A DNA stretch of 64,000 bases. It comes from Flavobacterium aciduliphilum. Its GTDB lineage: Bacteria; Bacteroidota; Bacteroidia; Flavobacteriales; Flavobacteriaceae. A program made the position numbers and the translations under genes. This document shows positions 45,927 to 55,790 of this stretch, one piece after another; the first letter of the stretch is position 1, and each line of letters starts with the position of its first letter. The stretch spans positions 11,369-75,368 of the forward strand of contig NZ_QLSZ01000001.1 of the NCBI RefSeq assembly GCF_003268855.1, written 5' to 3'. The notes under the pieces are model-generated. The model made no database searches, had not been told where the DNA came from, and was given only the letters and a program-made list of their open reading frames with translations.

Positions 45927-45958
45927 AATGCCCAAAACTAGAATTAATTTTGGGCATT
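45927..45958. terminator. Bidirectional terminator
   Basis: AATGCCCAAAA (45927-45937) and TTTTGGGCATT (45948-45958) form a perfect 11-bp stem with a 10-base loop. It lies between the plus-strand hypothetical gene and the convergent cysteine synthase gene. Confidence 0.85.
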
Positions 45959-46012
45959 TATCTTACAAAAAAAGCTGTCTTTCGACAACTTTCTCCAATT
46001 CTATTTTTACAA

Positions 46013-47053
46013 TTACTTTATAAATTCAATCTTCTGAATTTCTTCGATGTTTTCGCTATCAAAAAAACCTTGTTCATTCATCCAATCATCACTAAATACC
46101 TTACTCATATACCTTGACCCATGATCAGGAAAAACCACAACAATATTACTGCTTTCAGTAAATTCTCCTTCTTCTGCAAACTGTTTTACAGCTTGAAAAG
46201 CAGCTCCAGAAGTATATCCTACAAATAATCCTTCTCGTTTTGCAATTTCTCTGGCAGTATGGGCACTATCTTCATCGGTTACTTTAATAAATTTATCAAT
46301 CACATCAAAGTCGGTGGCTGTTGGAATAAGATTTTTACCCAAACCTTCAATACGATACGGATAGATTTCATTCGTATCAAATTCTTTGGTTTCATGGTAT
46401 TTTTTCAAAACAGAACCAAAGGCATCAACGCCTAAAACTCTTATAGCAGGATTTTTCTCTTTTAAAAATTTCGCAATACCCGATATGGTACCTCCTGTAC
46501 CACTACAAGCTACTAAATGCGTAATTTTACCCCCTGTTTGTTCCCAAATTTCAGGTCCTGTGGTATGATAGTGGGCATCTACATTCAATTCGTTAAAATA
46601 CTGATTGATGTAAACAGAGCCTTTCGTTTCTTCATGCAAACGCTTGGCTACACTATAATAGGAACGATCATCATCCGCAGCAACATGGGCTGGACACACG
46701 TATACTTTAGCCCCCATGCTTCGTAACATATCAATTTTATCTTTTGAAGATTTTGAACTTACAGCCAAGATACAATGATATCCTTTGATGATGCTTACCA
46801 TAGCCAAACTAAAGCCTGTATTACCAGAAGTCGTCTCAATTATGGTATCGCCTGGTGAAAGCAAACCTTTACGTTCGGCTTGTTCTATAATGTATAACGC
46901 AATTCTATCTTTAGAAGAATGTCCTGGATTGAAAGCCTCTACCTTAGCAAAAAAGTTTCCTTTTAGATGTTCTGTAATATTATTTAGTTTAATGAGAGGC
47001 GTGTTCCCAATTAATTCTAAAACAGTACCGTAGGCTTTTATTTCTTCTTTCAT
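46013..47053 (-). CDS. PLP-dependent cysteine synthase / cystathionine beta-synthase-like enzyme
   Basis: The 346-residue protein begins [20 protein letters not shown] and has the PLP lysine in [12 protein letters not shown] (Lys48). [13 protein letters not shown] binds the substrate carboxylate, [16 protein letters not shown] binds the phosphate, and [13 protein letters not shown] contacts the pyridine ring. This is the fold-type II catalytic core of O-acetylserine sulfhydrylase and of cystathionine beta-synthase. The SSKDR variant and the 340-residue length are seen in CysK/CBS hybrids; whether it uses O-acetylserine and sulfide or serine and homocysteine is not resolvable here. It is a single gene with its own upstream region. 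Confidence 0.88.
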   Translation of the reverse strand: MKEEIKAYGTVLELIGNTPLIKLNNITEHLKGNFFAKVEAFNPGHSSKDRIALYIIEQAERKGLLSPGDTIIETTSGNTGFSLAMVSIIKGYHCILAVSSKSSKDKIDMLRSMGAKVYVCPAHVAADDDRSYYSVAKRLHEETKGSVYINQYFNELNVDAHYHTTGPEIWEQTGGKITHLVACSGTGGTISGIAKFLKEKNPAIRVLGVDAFGSVLKKYHETKEFDTNEIYPYRIEGLGKNLIPTATDFDVIDKFIKVTDEDSAHTAREIAKREGLFVGYTSGAAFQAVKQFAEEGEFTESSNIVVVFPDHGSRYMSKVFSDDWMNEQGFFDSENIEEIQKIEFIK

Positions 47054-47130
47054 AAATAAAAAATTAGTATTGCGGTTTCCTTAGAAAAACGATAACCACA
47101 AACCTTGCAAATTTAGTAATTTATTTTAAA

Positions 47131-49194
47131 CTAACTTTTAATTTTTTCTAAATCTAATAAAAAACAAAACTCCTTAGCTACTTCTTTCAATGCTTCAAAT
47201 CTTCCCGAAGCTCCGCCGTGTCCAGCTTCCATATTGGTATCCAAATAGATTTTAGTATTGTTTTTATTAGAACATCGAAGTTTAGCTACCCATTTTGTAG
47301 GTTCCCAATACTGCACTTGCGAATCATGAAATCCCGAGGAAATATACATATTTGGATACCCTTGTTCGCAAACATTATCATAGGGAGAATAGGACAACAT
47401 GTAGTCATAGTAGGCTTTTTCATTAGGATTTCCCCATTCGTCATATTCCCCTGTAGTAAGCGGAATAGAATCGTCTAGCATGGTGGTCACTACATCTACA
47501 AAGGGAACTTGCGCAATGATGCCCTGATATAATTCAGGATTCGTGTTAGCAATGACTCCCATCAATAATCCTCCAGCGGAACCTCCTTCTGCATATAAAT
47601 GACTGGGAGAGGTATACTTTTGAGCGATAACATGTTTCGAACATGCGACAAAATCGGTAAATGTGTTTTTCTTTTTTAACAACTTTCCATCTTCATACCA
47701 TTTTCTACCCAAATCTTCTCCACCGCGAACATGTGCAATCGCATATATAAACCCTCGATCGAGCAAACTAAGACGCGTAGTTGAAAAATACGGTTCCATA
47801 GTCATTCCATACGAACCATAGGCGTAAAGCAAGAACGGATGGGATCCATCCAACACAATATCTTTTTTATAAACCAATGAGATTGGAATTTTAGTTCCAT
47901 CTTCGGCTGTAGCCCAAATTCGTTCTTCTTTATAATGGTCTTTATGAAACGTACCTCCCAAAACTTCTTGTTCTTTAAGCAAGACCGTTTCTTGAGTGCG
48001 CATATTAAAATCAAATAACGATGAGGGTATCGCTAGAGATTGATACGCATAACGAAGAATTTCTGTATCAAAATCGATATTTGTTGTAGTATAAGCGGCA
48101 TAGGTTTCCAATTCAAAAGGAAGGTAATATGCTTGTTCAGGATTTTTCCACGGAATGATTCTAATTTTGTTGAGTCCGTCAAATCGTTCCGAAACAACTA
48201 AATACTCTTTAAAGATATCGATTCCTTCAATGAGTACCTCTTCTTTATGCGAAATGACATCCACCCAATTTTCAATAGAAGTCGACCCTTCAGGGGTTTT
48301 CATCACTTTAAAATTGTAGGCGTCATCTTTATTGGTAACGATGTAAAAATGGTCTTCAAAATGTGATATCGAATATTCTAATTCTCTAACTCTTTTTTGA
48401 AAAATCTTAAATTTTTCATGTGGGGTTGCTGATAACAAAATTTGATATTCCGAAGTTAACGTACTTTCTGACTCAATAATAAGGTATTTCTTAGATTTTG
48501 ATTTATAGACTGAAACGGTGAACGTATCATCCTTTTCTTCATAAATCAATTCGTCTGTTTCACATCCTTTCCCTAAAACATGCTTGAAAATTTTATCTGG
48601 GCGTAATGTAACTGGATCTTTTCTTGAATAAAACAACGTCACATTATCACTCGCCCAAGTAGCTCCACCCGTCGTGTTTTCTATTCTGATAGGCGACACC
48701 TCATGCGTTTCCAAATCCTTCACATGAATTGTATATTGTCTTCTCGAAACGGTATCAACTCCATACGAAATAAAACGATTGTCTTCGCTTACACTAATTC
48801 CTGTCACATGAAAATAGGCATGTCCTTGCGCCATCTCATTACAATCGAGCATGATTTCTTCTGGAGCTTCCAAACTTCCTTTTTTTCTAGCGTATATAGG
48901 ATAATCTTTCCCTTTTTCAAATCGGGTAATGTAATAATATCCATTATAAAAATAAGGCACCGATTGATCGTCTTCTTTGATACGGCTTTTCATTTCCTCA
49001 AATAACGCCTCTTGAAATGACTTTGTATGCGCTGTTGAAGCTTGATAATATTCATTTTCTGCTTTCAAATAGGCAATAACATCAGGATTTTCTCTTTCGT
49101 TAAACCAATAATAATCATCTATTCGTTGCTGTTGGTGTTTAACTAGAGTATGTGGTTTTTTCTTGGCAATAGGAGGCACAATTTCTTTTTGCAT
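47131..49194 (-). CDS. ptrB: Oligopeptidase B-like prolyl oligopeptidase family (S9A)
   Basis: The 687-residue protein begins PPIAKKKPHTLVKHQQQRIDDYYWFNER, the usual S9A start. Residues about 70-400 form the beta-propeller; residues about 420-687 form the alpha/beta-hydrolase. The catalytic Ser is in EGGSAGGLLMGVIANTNPEL (about residue 538), the Asp in SGFHDSQVQYWEPTKW, and the His in MEAGHGGASGRFE. TGEYDEWGNPNEKAYYDYML is an oligopeptidase B marker with the acidic pocket for basic P1 residues. It cleaves short peptides after Arg or Lys in the cytoplasm (no signal peptide). It is a single-gene unit. Confidence 0.93.
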   Translation of the reverse strand: MQKEIVPPIAKKKPHTLVKHQQQRIDDYYWFNERENPDVIAYLKAENEYYQASTAHTKSFQEALFEEMKSRIKEDDQSVPYFYNGYYYITRFEKGKDYPIYARKKGSLEAPEEIMLDCNEMAQGHAYFHVTGISVSEDNRFISYGVDTVSRRQYTIHVKDLETHEVSPIRIENTTGGATWASDNVTLFYSRKDPVTLRPDKIFKHVLGKGCETDELIYEEKDDTFTVSVYKSKSKKYLIIESESTLTSEYQILLSATPHEKFKIFQKRVRELEYSISHFEDHFYIVTNKDDAYNFKVMKTPEGSTSIENWVDVISHKEEVLIEGIDIFKEYLVVSERFDGLNKIRIIPWKNPEQAYYLPFELETYAAYTTTNIDFDTEILRYAYQSLAIPSSLFDFNMRTQETVLLKEQEVLGGTFHKDHYKEERIWATAEDGTKIPISLVYKKDIVLDGSHPFLLYAYGSYGMTMEPYFSTTRLSLLDRGFIYAIAHVRGGEDLGRKWYEDGKLLKKKNTFTDFVACSKHVIAQKYTSPSHLYAEGGSAGGLLMGVIANTNPELYQGIIAQVPFVDVVTTMLDDSIPLTTGEYDEWGNPNEKAYYDYMLSYSPYDNVCEQGYPNMYISSGFHDSQVQYWEPTKWVAKLRCSNKNNTKIYLDTNMEAGHGGASGRFEALKEVAKEFCFLLDLEKIKS

Positions 49195-49310
49195 GGGTAA
49201 TCGAATTAAAACACAAAATTACAACAAAGAGATTACTATTTTAAAAGCTTTTTTTGAAGTTATACAATTAAAATGAACAATAGATTTCGTTAAGAAACGC
49301 GTAAAGTCGT

Positions 49311-49340
49311 TTGCAGTTTTAGTTTTTTTTCTAATATTTG
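49311..49340 (+). promoter_or_regulatory. Possible promoter of the YbaB-family gene
   Basis: A TTG (49311-49313) is followed after 18 bp by TAATATTTG (49332-49340), one base longer than the Bacteroidota TAnnTTTG box. The ATG is at 49363. Confidence 0.4.
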
Positions 49341-49362
49341 CACACCTAAAAAAAAGAAAAAA

Positions 49363-49686
49363 ATGTTTGGCGACCTCATGGGAATGATGGGTAAAATAAA
49401 AGAAACCCAACAAAAAATTGAAGAAACAAAAAAACGACTTGATTCGGTGTTGATTGATGAGAAGAGTTCCGATGGATTACTCAAGACTACCATTACAGCC
49501 AATCGAACACTCAGAAGTATCGAAATTGATGAGCAATTGTTAGCCGATAAAGAACAATTAGAAGATTACTTAGTCCTTGTTCTTAATAAAGCTATTGAAA
49601 GAGCTTCACAAGTTCATGAATCTGAATTGGGAGTTGTAGCCAAAGAAGGAATGCCTAGTATTCCGGGAATGGATCTTTTTAAATAA
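49363..49686 (+). CDS. YbaB/EbfC-family nucleoid-associated protein
   Basis: The 107-residue protein is the size of the family. It starts with a Met-rich helix ([19 protein letters not shown]) and continues [34 protein letters not shown], then [16 protein letters not shown], the usual beta-alpha arrangement of YbaB. Members form dimers that bind DNA and compact the chromosome; in many bacteria the gene lies beside dnaX or recR, but here it does not. The acidic surface suggests moderate DNA affinity. It ends 4 bp from the convergent Crp-type gene, without a visible terminator between the two. Confidence 0.92.
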   Translation: MFGDLMGMMGKIKETQQKIEETKKRLDSVLIDEKSSDGLLKTTITANRTLRSIEIDEQLLADKEQLEDYLVLVLNKAIERASQVHESELGVVAKEGMPSIPGMDLFK

Positions 49687-49690
49687 ATCT

Positions 49691-50326
49691 TTATTTTAGT
49701 AATTCAATTGAAGCGCGATGCAACTTTAAGGCTCCCTCATGCTCTAACGCTTTTAATAGACGAGAAATAACTACCCTTGACGTATGCAAGTCGTAAGCGA
49801 TTTCTTGATGCGTACTCAGAATAAATTTAGTTTTATTAATTTTAGATTTTTCTGACAGATAATGTAACAACCGTTCATCCATGTGCATAAAAGCCAAGTG
49901 ATCAATAGCATTCAACATCTCTTTTAATCGGTTATTGTAGCTATTAAAAACAAAATTTCTCCAGCTTTTATACTTCCCTAACCACTCTTCCATTTTAATC
50001 ACAGGAAGCATAATCAAAGACACATTGGTTTCGGCAACAGCTCTTATTTCACTTTTGGTATCGCCCATACAACATGCCATAGTCATCGCACAGGTATCGC
50101 CTTTTTCAATAAAGTATAACAACAATTCCCCTTCGTCAAAATCCTCTCTTAATATTTTGATGGCTCCTGAGAGCAACAAAGGCATATTCTTAATATAATC
50201 CCCAAAATCAATTAAGATATCCCCTTCTTGAAATTCATAAAGTTTAGCTACCGAAGCTATTTCTTCTAGTAATTTTTCTTCAAAAACTACACTATAATTG
50301 GCTTTAATTACCTCCAACATATTCAT
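49691..50326 (-). CDS. Crp/Fnr-family transcriptional regulator
   Basis: The 211-residue protein has an N-terminal cyclic-nucleotide-binding-like sensor domain (residues about 20-130, EFQEGDILIDFGDYIKNMPLLLSGAIKIL) and a C-terminal winged helix (about 150-211). The recognition helix is in STHQEIAYDLHTSRVVISRLLKALEHEG, a clear HTH_Crp. The sensor lacks the canonical cAMP-binding RAATV motif and its Cys pair (CCMGD) is not an Fnr iron-sulfur cluster pattern, so the ligand is unknown. It overlaps the DUF1801 gene by 4 bp, so the two are cotranscribed. Confidence 0.93.
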   Translation of the reverse strand: MNMLEVIKANYSVVFEEKLLEEIASVAKLYEFQEGDILIDFGDYIKNMPLLLSGAIKILREDFDEGELLLYFIEKGDTCAMTMACCMGDTKSEIRAVAETNVSLIMLPVIKMEEWLGKYKSWRNFVFNSYNNRLKEMLNAIDHLAFMHMDERLLHYLSEKSKINKTKFILSTHQEIAYDLHTSRVVISRLLKALEHEGALKLHRASIELLK

Positions 50327-50778
50327 TTCTTTATCATTTTTTCATAACGATTAATCCAATCTTCAACCGTAATTTTAGACAACAACTCACCAAGTAATTC
50401 GTAAGGAATGGAATCCATTTTTTTAAATCGCACACAACTTTTTCCCATATCCAATTTAGCGGTGCATCGCTTGGCATATTCAGACACAAACCAATCATAG
50501 AGTGTTTTGTCTCCATAAAGTCCCATATGATATACATTTATTGAATTCTTTTGAGAAGCAATGTTAAAAAAGGGTAAGGGTAAATTTGGAGTACAATGAT
50601 ATCCTGCTGGGTATATTTCATGAGGCACAACATACCCCAGCATACCGTACCCCATAACTTCTTTAAATCCGGTAGGAAGATTTTTCAATGCAATGGCTCT
50701 TAGTTTTTGCATCGCCTCTCTCCTATCTTCGGGTAATTCGGCTATATAGGCCTCGGGGGTTGTCGCTTTTGATGGCAT
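50323..50778 (-). CDS. DUF1801-family protein
   Basis: The start at 50778 gives 151 residues beginning PSKATTPEAYIAELPEDRREAM, which is where the family starts. A longer open frame to 50898 adds a hydrophobic stretch without family similarity. The DUF1801 features are LRAIALKNLPTGFKEVMGYGMLGYVVPHE, then LPLPFFNIASQKNSINVYHMGLYG and a C-terminal CVRFKKMDSIPYELLGELL. The function is not established; YdhG/DUF1801 proteins have a small alpha/beta fold. The overlap with the Crp-type gene suggests a common regulon, possibly a metabolic or stress response. Confidence 0.85.
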   Translation of the reverse strand: MPSKATTPEAYIAELPEDRREAMQKLRAIALKNLPTGFKEVMGYGMLGYVVPHEIYPAGYHCTPNLPLPFFNIASQKNSINVYHMGLYGDKTLYDWFVSEYAKRCTAKLDMGKSCVRFKKMDSIPYELLGELLSKITVEDWINRYEKMIKK

Positions 50779-50931
50779 AAATATTTGTATTTGAATTACA
50801 ATAAAAACAAAAGTAATACTATTTTTTTTTAGATTTACAAAACTAAAAGAGTATTCTAAAATTATTATTAAAAAGTGAACTAAGTACACAATTTTCAAAG
50901 TTTTGACTATTACAAATTAAATTATCTCTAT

Positions 50932-51966
50932 ATGAAAAGACGAATCCTTTCGGTTAGCTTAGTATTTTTTCTGCTTGCCTCTTGTTCTGGAAGTAAAAAT
51001 ACTGTAACAACACAGAAAAAAATTATTCCTAACGAACAAAGTTTTGCCAATACCATTACGGCCTCTGAACTTAAAACTCATCTTACAATCATTGCCTCCG
51101 ATGACATGGAAGGTAGAGATACAGGAAGTAAAGGTCAAAAAAAAGCGGGTAATTACTTAATTGCACAATACAAGAAAATGGGAATCCCCTTTCCAAAAGG
51201 GGCTGAGAGTTATTACCAGAACGTTCCTGCCGAATTCATGAACAAAGAATACGATGAACATTTACCCGATTCTGAAAATATTTGGGCTTTTATCGAAGGA
51301 AGTGAAAAACCAGACGAAATTATTGTTGTATCTGCTCACTACGACCATGTTGGAATGAAAAATGGAGTGGTTTATAATGGTGCAGATGACGATGGCTCGG
51401 GTACCGTAGCCCTTCTCGAAATTGCACAAGCGTTTCAAAAGGCTAAAGAACAAGGTCAAGGTCCTAAGCGGTCTATTCTATTCCTACACATGACTGGTGA
51501 AGAACACGGCTTATATGGTTCGAGTTATTATTCAGAACATCCTTTGTTTCCTATAGAAAAAACAGTAGCTGACGTTAATATAGATATGATTGGGAGACGT
51601 GATAATAGACATAGCGACTCCAATTACATTTATCTCATAGGCTCTGATTATTTATCTTCTGATTTATTTACCATTTGTGAAGAGGCTAATGCCAAATTTA
51701 CACAACTTGCCATAGATTATAAATACAACGACCGTAAAGACCCTAACCGATTCTATTACCGCTCTGATCATTATAATTTTGCAAAACATAGAATTCCTGT
51801 AGTATTTTTATTCAATGGTACACATGCCGATTACCACAAAGAAACTGATGATGTGGATAAAATTGAATTTGATGCTTTATCAAAAAGAGCGCAATTAGGT
51901 TTTACTATCGCTTGGGAATTGGCGAATAGACCTACTCGAATTGTGGTAGATAAATCAGGAAACTAA
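50932..51966 (+). CDS. M28-family peptidase, lipoprotein
   Basis: The 344-residue protein has a lipoprotein signal with lipobox LASC (Cys18), so it is lipid-anchored. The M28 zinc-peptidase ligands are present: SAHYDHVG, NGADDDGSG, GEEHGLYG (catalytic Glu and zinc ligand), VNIDMIGRRD, and ADYHKETDD for the last His. It cleaves N-terminal residues from peptides outside the cytoplasm, probably in the periplasm. The substrate preference is not deducible. It is transcribed divergently from the DUF1801/Crp pair and ends at a strong bidirectional terminator. Confidence 0.93.
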   Translation: MKRRILSVSLVFFLLASCSGSKNTVTTQKKIIPNEQSFANTITASELKTHLTIIASDDMEGRDTGSKGQKKAGNYLIAQYKKMGIPFPKGAESYYQNVPAEFMNKEYDEHLPDSENIWAFIEGSEKPDEIIVVSAHYDHVGMKNGVVYNGADDDGSGTVALLEIAQAFQKAKEQGQGPKRSILFLHMTGEEHGLYGSSYYSEHPLFPIEKTVADVNIDMIGRRDNRHSDSNYIYLIGSDYLSSDLFTICEEANAKFTQLAIDYKYNDRKDPNRFYYRSDHYNFAKHRIPVVFLFNGTHADYHKETDDVDKIEFDALSKRAQLGFTIAWELANRPTRIVVDKSGN

Positions 51967-51980
51967 ATTTCATACAAATC

Positions 51981-52016
51981 AAAAAAGGCTTTTGTTTCTA
52001 AACAAAAGCCTTTTTT
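51981..52016. terminator. Bidirectional terminator
   Basis: AAAAAAGGCTTTTGTT (51981-51996) and AACAAAAGCCTTTTTT (52001-52016) form a perfect 16-bp stem with a 4-base loop and T runs on both strands. It separates the M28 peptidase gene from sucD. Confidence 0.97.
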
Positions 52017-52033
52017 AGTATATATTTCTAGAA

Positions 52034-52906
52034 TTATCCTAATACTTCTTTCACTTTTTTTCCAATCTCAGCAGGAGAATCTACTACGTGAATGCCACAT
52101 TCTCTCATAATGCGTTTTTTAGCTTCAGCGGTATCATCAGAACCTCCTACGATAGCACCTGCATGCCCCATAGTTCTTCCTTTTGGAGCCGTTTCTCCAG
52201 CGATGAATCCAACAACGGGTTTGCGGTTTCCATCAGCTTTAATCCATTTAGCAGCATCTGCTTCCAATTGTCCTCCGATTTCTCCAATCATGATGATACA
52301 TTCTGTTTCCGAATCGTTCATTAACATTTGTACAGCTTCTCTTGTTGTAGTTCCAATGATAGGGTCTCCTCCGATTCCGATTGCTGTTGTGATTCCCAAA
52401 CCTTGTTTTACAACCTGGTCTGCTGCTTCATAAGTGAGTGTCCCTGATTTTGAAACAATTCCAACTGTTCCTTTTTTGAATACAAATCCTGGCATAATAC
52501 CTACTTTTGCTTCTCCTGGAGTAATAACCCCTGGACAGTTTGGTCCTACCAATCTTGAATTTCTTTCTTTTACGTAAGAATACGCTTTAATCATATCGGC
52601 AACAGGAATCCCTTCAGTGATACAAATAATAACTTTAATTCCAGCATCAGCGGCCTCCATAATCGCATCGGCAGCAAAAGCGGGTGGAACAAAAATAATT
52701 GAAGTATCGGCTCCTGCTTGGTCTACAGCATCTTTAACCGTGTTAAAAATAGGACGGTCTAAGTGTGTTTGTCCCCCTTTTCCTGGAGTCACTCCTCCAA
52801 CAACATTGGTTCCATACTCAATCATTTGTGATGCATGAAAAGTTCCTTCACTTCCCGTAAATCCTTGTACAATTATTTTTGAATCTTTATTAACTAAAAC
52901 GCTCAT
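52034..52906 (-). CDS. sucD: Succinate-CoA ligase subunit alpha
   Basis: The 290-residue protein is the standard size. It begins [31 protein letters not shown], the CoA-binding Rossmann start. The phosphorylated His is in [10 protein letters not shown] near residue 249. [21 protein letters not shown] and [16 protein letters not shown] are other family landmarks. With the beta subunit (SucC, not in this window) it makes succinate and a nucleoside triphosphate from succinyl-CoA in the TCA cycle. A 120-bp region separates it from the NTF2-like gene; a possible -7 box lies at 52945-52952. Confidence 0.97.
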   Translation of the reverse strand: MSVLVNKDSKIIVQGFTGSEGTFHASQMIEYGTNVVGGVTPGKGGQTHLDRPIFNTVKDAVDQAGADTSIIFVPPAFAADAIMEAADAGIKVIICITEGIPVADMIKAYSYVKERNSRLVGPNCPGVITPGEAKVGIMPGFVFKKGTVGIVSKSGTLTYEAADQVVKQGLGITTAIGIGGDPIIGTTTREAVQMLMNDSETECIIMIGEIGGQLEADAAKWIKADGNRKPVVGFIAGETAPKGRTMGHAGAIVGGSDDTAEAKKRIMRECGIHVVDSPAEIGKKVKEVLG

Positions 52907-52944
52907 GGTATGTGTATTAAATTGTGTTTCTAATTTATGTGTTG

Positions 52945-52952
52945 CAAAAGTA
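52945..52952 (-). promoter_or_regulatory. Possible sucD promoter -7 element
   Basis: The minus strand reads TACTTTTG, matching the Bacteroidota TAnnTTTG box, 39 bp upstream of the sucD ATG. No clear -33 TTG is at the expected distance. Confidence 0.4.
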
Positions 52953-53026
52953 TAAAATCCTAAGTTAGTAATTCATGTTTCGCCATAAGTTTTTTACTAC
53001 TTCTTTGCAAAATTTATATATATACT

Positions 53027-53389
53027 TTATGAAAATTGACTCATTTGATACCCTCGATACAATTTTCCGTCTTGAATTTCCCAAATGACAAAAAAGTGTG
53101 CCAAAAGCATTTCCTCTCTCGGATTTTCGACTGTTTTTACAAAATGAGAATAACGAACTGCTACCTGATTGCCTTCTGCAATCATGTGTGTTATTCTAAT
53201 TTTCGAACGAATATAAGCCTTGTTGAGTTCATCTGACAAATTGAGTACATCTTGTTTGTTCATTTGAACAAAACCTTTACTACTATTCCATTCGATAATT
53301 AAATCGTCATGAAGAAATTCTTTTACATCATCTTTATTGAGGATAACATCATTTTTGTAAAAATCCTGAACAATTTCTTTTGGTGACAT
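53027..53389 (-). CDS. NTF2-like/SnoaL-like small protein
   Basis: The 120-residue protein has the cone-shaped NTF2-like pattern: an N-terminal helix (SPKEIVQDFYKNDVILN), FLHDDLIIEWNSSKGF, and later strands ITHMIAEGNQVAVRYSHFV, MLLAHFFVIWEIQDGKLYRGYQMSQ. Members of this fold are used as enzymes, binding domains or dimerisation modules, so the function cannot be assigned. It starts 2 bp after the stop of the second LpxD-like gene and may be read in the lipid A operon, although no functional link to that pathway is known. Confidence 0.8.
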   Translation of the reverse strand: MSPKEIVQDFYKNDVILNKDDVKEFLHDDLIIEWNSSKGFVQMNKQDVLNLSDELNKAYIRSKIRITHMIAEGNQVAVRYSHFVKTVENPREEMLLAHFFVIWEIQDGKLYRGYQMSQFS

Positions 53390-53391
53390 GA

Positions 53392-54318
53392 TTAGATTTT
53401 TTTAAGAATTTCTGGGATTCTTTTTATATTCGCTAGTTGCTTTAACTTTTCTCTCGATTCTTCTATAGGGGTTCCAAAATAGGTTTTGCCTCCTTCAATA
53501 GATTTGGTCACACCCGTCTGTCCCAACACAACAGCCTTGCTTCCAATAGTGATACCGCTGGTCGTACCTACTTGACCCCATAAAGTTACCTCATCCTCTA
53601 TAACCACACAACCTGCAATTCCGGTTTGTGCCGCGATGAGGCATTTTTTCCCGATAACCGTATCGTGACCCACATGCACTTGATTATCCATTTTAGTCCC
53701 TTCCCCAATAGTAGTATCTCCTGTTACCCCTTTGTCTATGGTACACAATGCTCCAATTCCGACATGGTCTTCAATCACAACGCGTCCTCCAGAACGCAAC
53801 TGATCAAAACCTTCGGGGCGTTTTTTATAATAAAACGCATCAGCACCCAATATCGTTCCGGAATGAATAATCACATCATTCCCAACCACACAATGATCGT
53901 AGATGGTTACATTAGCATGGATGATACAATTAGTACCAATAGTAACGTGATTGCCTATAAAACAATTAGGTTGAATCACCGTACCTGCTCCTATTTTGGC
54001 CGACGGAGAAACCGCAGCATGTGACGCAGTAAAAGGTCTGAAATGATTCGTTAACGTATTGAAATCCCTAAAAGGATCGTCTGAAATCAGTAAGGCTTTC
54101 CCTTCTGGACAATCCACTTCCTTATTGATTAATACAATCGTGGCCGCCGATTGAAGGGCTTTATCATAATATTTGGGGTGATCCACAAAAACAATATCTC
54201 CAGGAGTTACCACATGAATTTCGTTCATGCCTTCCACGGGGAACTCATCGGATCCAATATAGGTACATCCTATTATTTGAGCAATTTCTTTTAGGGTATG
54301 TGTACGAGAGAACTTCAA
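53392..54318 (-). CDS. LpxD-like hexapeptide acyltransferase (second LpxD paralogue)
   Basis: The 308-residue protein has an LpxD-like N-terminal uridine-binding region ([23 protein letters not shown]) followed by many hexapeptide repeats ([36 protein letters not shown]). The catalytic His of LpxD lies in [19 protein letters not shown]. It differs from the true LpxD at 57203 in length and in its N-terminal domain. It may add a different acyl chain to a lipid A precursor or to another nucleotide sugar. It lies 2 bp after efp and is probably in the same operon as lpxC-fabZ and lpxA. Confidence 0.82.
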   Translation of the reverse strand: MKFSRTHTLKEIAQIIGCTYIGSDEFPVEGMNEIHVVTPGDIVFVDHPKYYDKALQSAATIVLINKEVDCPEGKALLISDDPFRDFNTLTNHFRPFTASHAAVSPSAKIGAGTVIQPNCFIGNHVTIGTNCIIHANVTIYDHCVVGNDVIIHSGTILGADAFYYKKRPEGFDQLRSGGRVVIEDHVGIGALCTIDKGVTGDTTIGEGTKMDNQVHVGHDTVIGKKCLIAAQTGIAGCVVIEDEVTLWGQVGTTSGITIGSKAVVLGQTGVTKSIEGGKTYFGTPIEESREKLKQLANIKRIPEILKKI

Positions 54319-54320
54319 AA

Positions 54321-54887
54321 CTATTCTTTTACTCTTTCAATATAGTTTCCTGTAGCTGTATCAATTTTAATTTTATCGCCTTCATTGATGAATAAGGGTA
54401 CATTTACAGAAGCTCCTGTTTCAACTTTTGCAGGTTTGGTCGCATTGGTTGCAGTATTTCCTTTTACACCTGGTTCCGCATACGTCACTTCAAGTACAAT
54501 AGACGCAGGCATATCAACCGCTAATGGCATATCCGTTTCTGTGTTGATTTGAACCATAACATTCGTTCCTTCTTTCAACAACTCTGGAGCATCTAACACG
54601 TCTTTATTTAAGGTAATTTGCTCATACGTTTCCGTATTCATAAAATGAAAATCATTGCCCTCAGCATATAAATATTGAAACGTATGTGTTTCTACACGAA
54701 CTACATCAATTTTATGTCCTGCTGAAAACGTATTGTCCAATACTTTCCCATTAGTTAATGATTTTAATTTTGTTCTTACAAAAGCAGGTCCTTTACCTGG
54801 TTTTACATGCAAGAACTCTATAATTTTATAAATGTCATGATTGTGTTTAATACAAAGTCCGTTTCTAATATCTGCAGTAGATGCCAT
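54321..54887 (-). CDS. efp: Elongation factor P
   Basis: The 188-residue protein is the standard EF-P length with three beta-barrel domains. The tRNA-mimicking loop is [20 protein letters not shown], with Lys32 at the site that is modified in some bacteria. [16 protein letters not shown] ends domain I; the C-terminal OB domain holds [23 protein letters not shown], the family signature. EF-P relieves ribosome stalling at polyproline stretches; proline-rich targets such as the PID-tail protein in this window would be candidates. The gene sits inside the lipid A operon, a context shared with other Bacteroidota as far as I recall. Confidence 0.96.
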   Translation of the reverse strand: MASTADIRNGLCIKHNHDIYKIIEFLHVKPGKGPAFVRTKLKSLTNGKVLDNTFSAGHKIDVVRVETHTFQYLYAEGNDFHFMNTETYEQITLNKDVLDAPELLKEGTNVMVQINTETDMPLAVDMPASIVLEVTYAEPGVKGNTATNATKPAKVETGASVNVPLFINEGDKIKIDTATGNYIERVKE

Positions 54888-54928
54888 TTTTTATAATTTA
54901 TTTATTGTTAGTATTTGCTTATTTCTTT

Positions 54929-55714
54929 TTAATACGATCCCGAGTAGCCTTTCATGATACCTCGAGAGGAATTTCTGATAAAATCCAAGATCTCATCGCG
55001 TTCAGGAGAGGCTGCCATTTCAGCTTCAATAATCCCAACAGCCTGAGAGGTATTGTAATTTTTTTGATATAAAATTCTATAGATATCTTGAATTTCACGA
55101 ATCTTCTCTGTGGTAAATCCGCGTCTTCTCAAACCAACCGAATTGATTCCTACATACGAAAGGGGTTCTTTAGCTGCTTTGGTATAGGGCGGCACATCTT
55201 TACGTACCAATGAGCCTCCAGAAATCATAGCATGATCTCCAATTTGAATGAACTGATGTACGGCTGCTAATCCGCCAATAATAGCATAATTTCCTACAAT
55301 AACATGCCCTGCCAAAGCAACCCCATTAACAATAATGGCATTATCACCAATATGGCAATCATGGGCTATGTGGGCTGTAGCCATAATAAGACAGTTTTTT
55401 CCAATTTTGGTCTGACCCGAAGCAATAGTACCTCTGTTGATGGTAACACACTCACGTACGGTTGTGTTATCACCAATAATGGCTAAAGAATCTTCTCCTC
55501 CAAATTTTAAATCTTGTGGAACTGCGGCAATAATAGCACCTGGAAAAATGTTGCAATTTTTACCAATGCGCGCGCCTTCCATAATGGTTACGTTTGAGCC
55601 AATCCACGTTCCTTCGCCAATTTCCACATTGTTGTGAATGGTTGTAAAAGGATCAATTACAACATTTCGGGCAATTTTAGCGCCTGGATGTACATATGCT
55701 AAAGGTTGATTCAT
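54929..55714 (-). CDS. lpxA: UDP-N-acetylglucosamine acyltransferase LpxA
   Basis: The 261-residue protein is the normal LpxA size. It begins PLAYVHPGAKIARNVVIDPFTTIHNNVEIGEGTWIG and is a left-handed beta-helix of hexapeptide repeats, with a C-terminal helical domain (about 190-261, GLRRRGFTTEKIREI). The catalytic His is in LIMATAHIAHDCHIGDNAI. It transfers a 3-hydroxyacyl chain from ACP to the 3-OH of UDP-GlcNAc, the first step of lipid A synthesis. It lies 76 bp downstream of lpxC-fabZ and 41 bp upstream of efp. Confidence 0.96.
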   Translation of the reverse strand: MNQPLAYVHPGAKIARNVVIDPFTTIHNNVEIGEGTWIGSNVTIMEGARIGKNCNIFPGAIIAAVPQDLKFGGEDSLAIIGDNTTVRECVTINRGTIASGQTKIGKNCLIMATAHIAHDCHIGDNAIIVNGVALAGHVIVGNYAIIGGLAAVHQFIQIGDHAMISGGSLVRKDVPPYTKAAKEPLSYVGINSVGLRRRGFTTEKIREIQDIYRILYQKNYNTSQAVGIIEAEMAASPERDEILDFIRNSSRGIMKGYSGSY

Positions 55715-55790
55715 AATTTATCTACTTAAATTAGTTCTTTGCTATTTTCTGATTGGTCACTAATTTACCAAATCATCAAAGGAACAAAAA

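Noticed and set aside
50779..50898. N-terminal extension of the DUF1801 gene with a hydrophobic helix
   Set aside because: The extension comes from AT-rich intergenic DNA, has no family similarity, and would overlap the promoter region of the divergent M28 peptidase gene.
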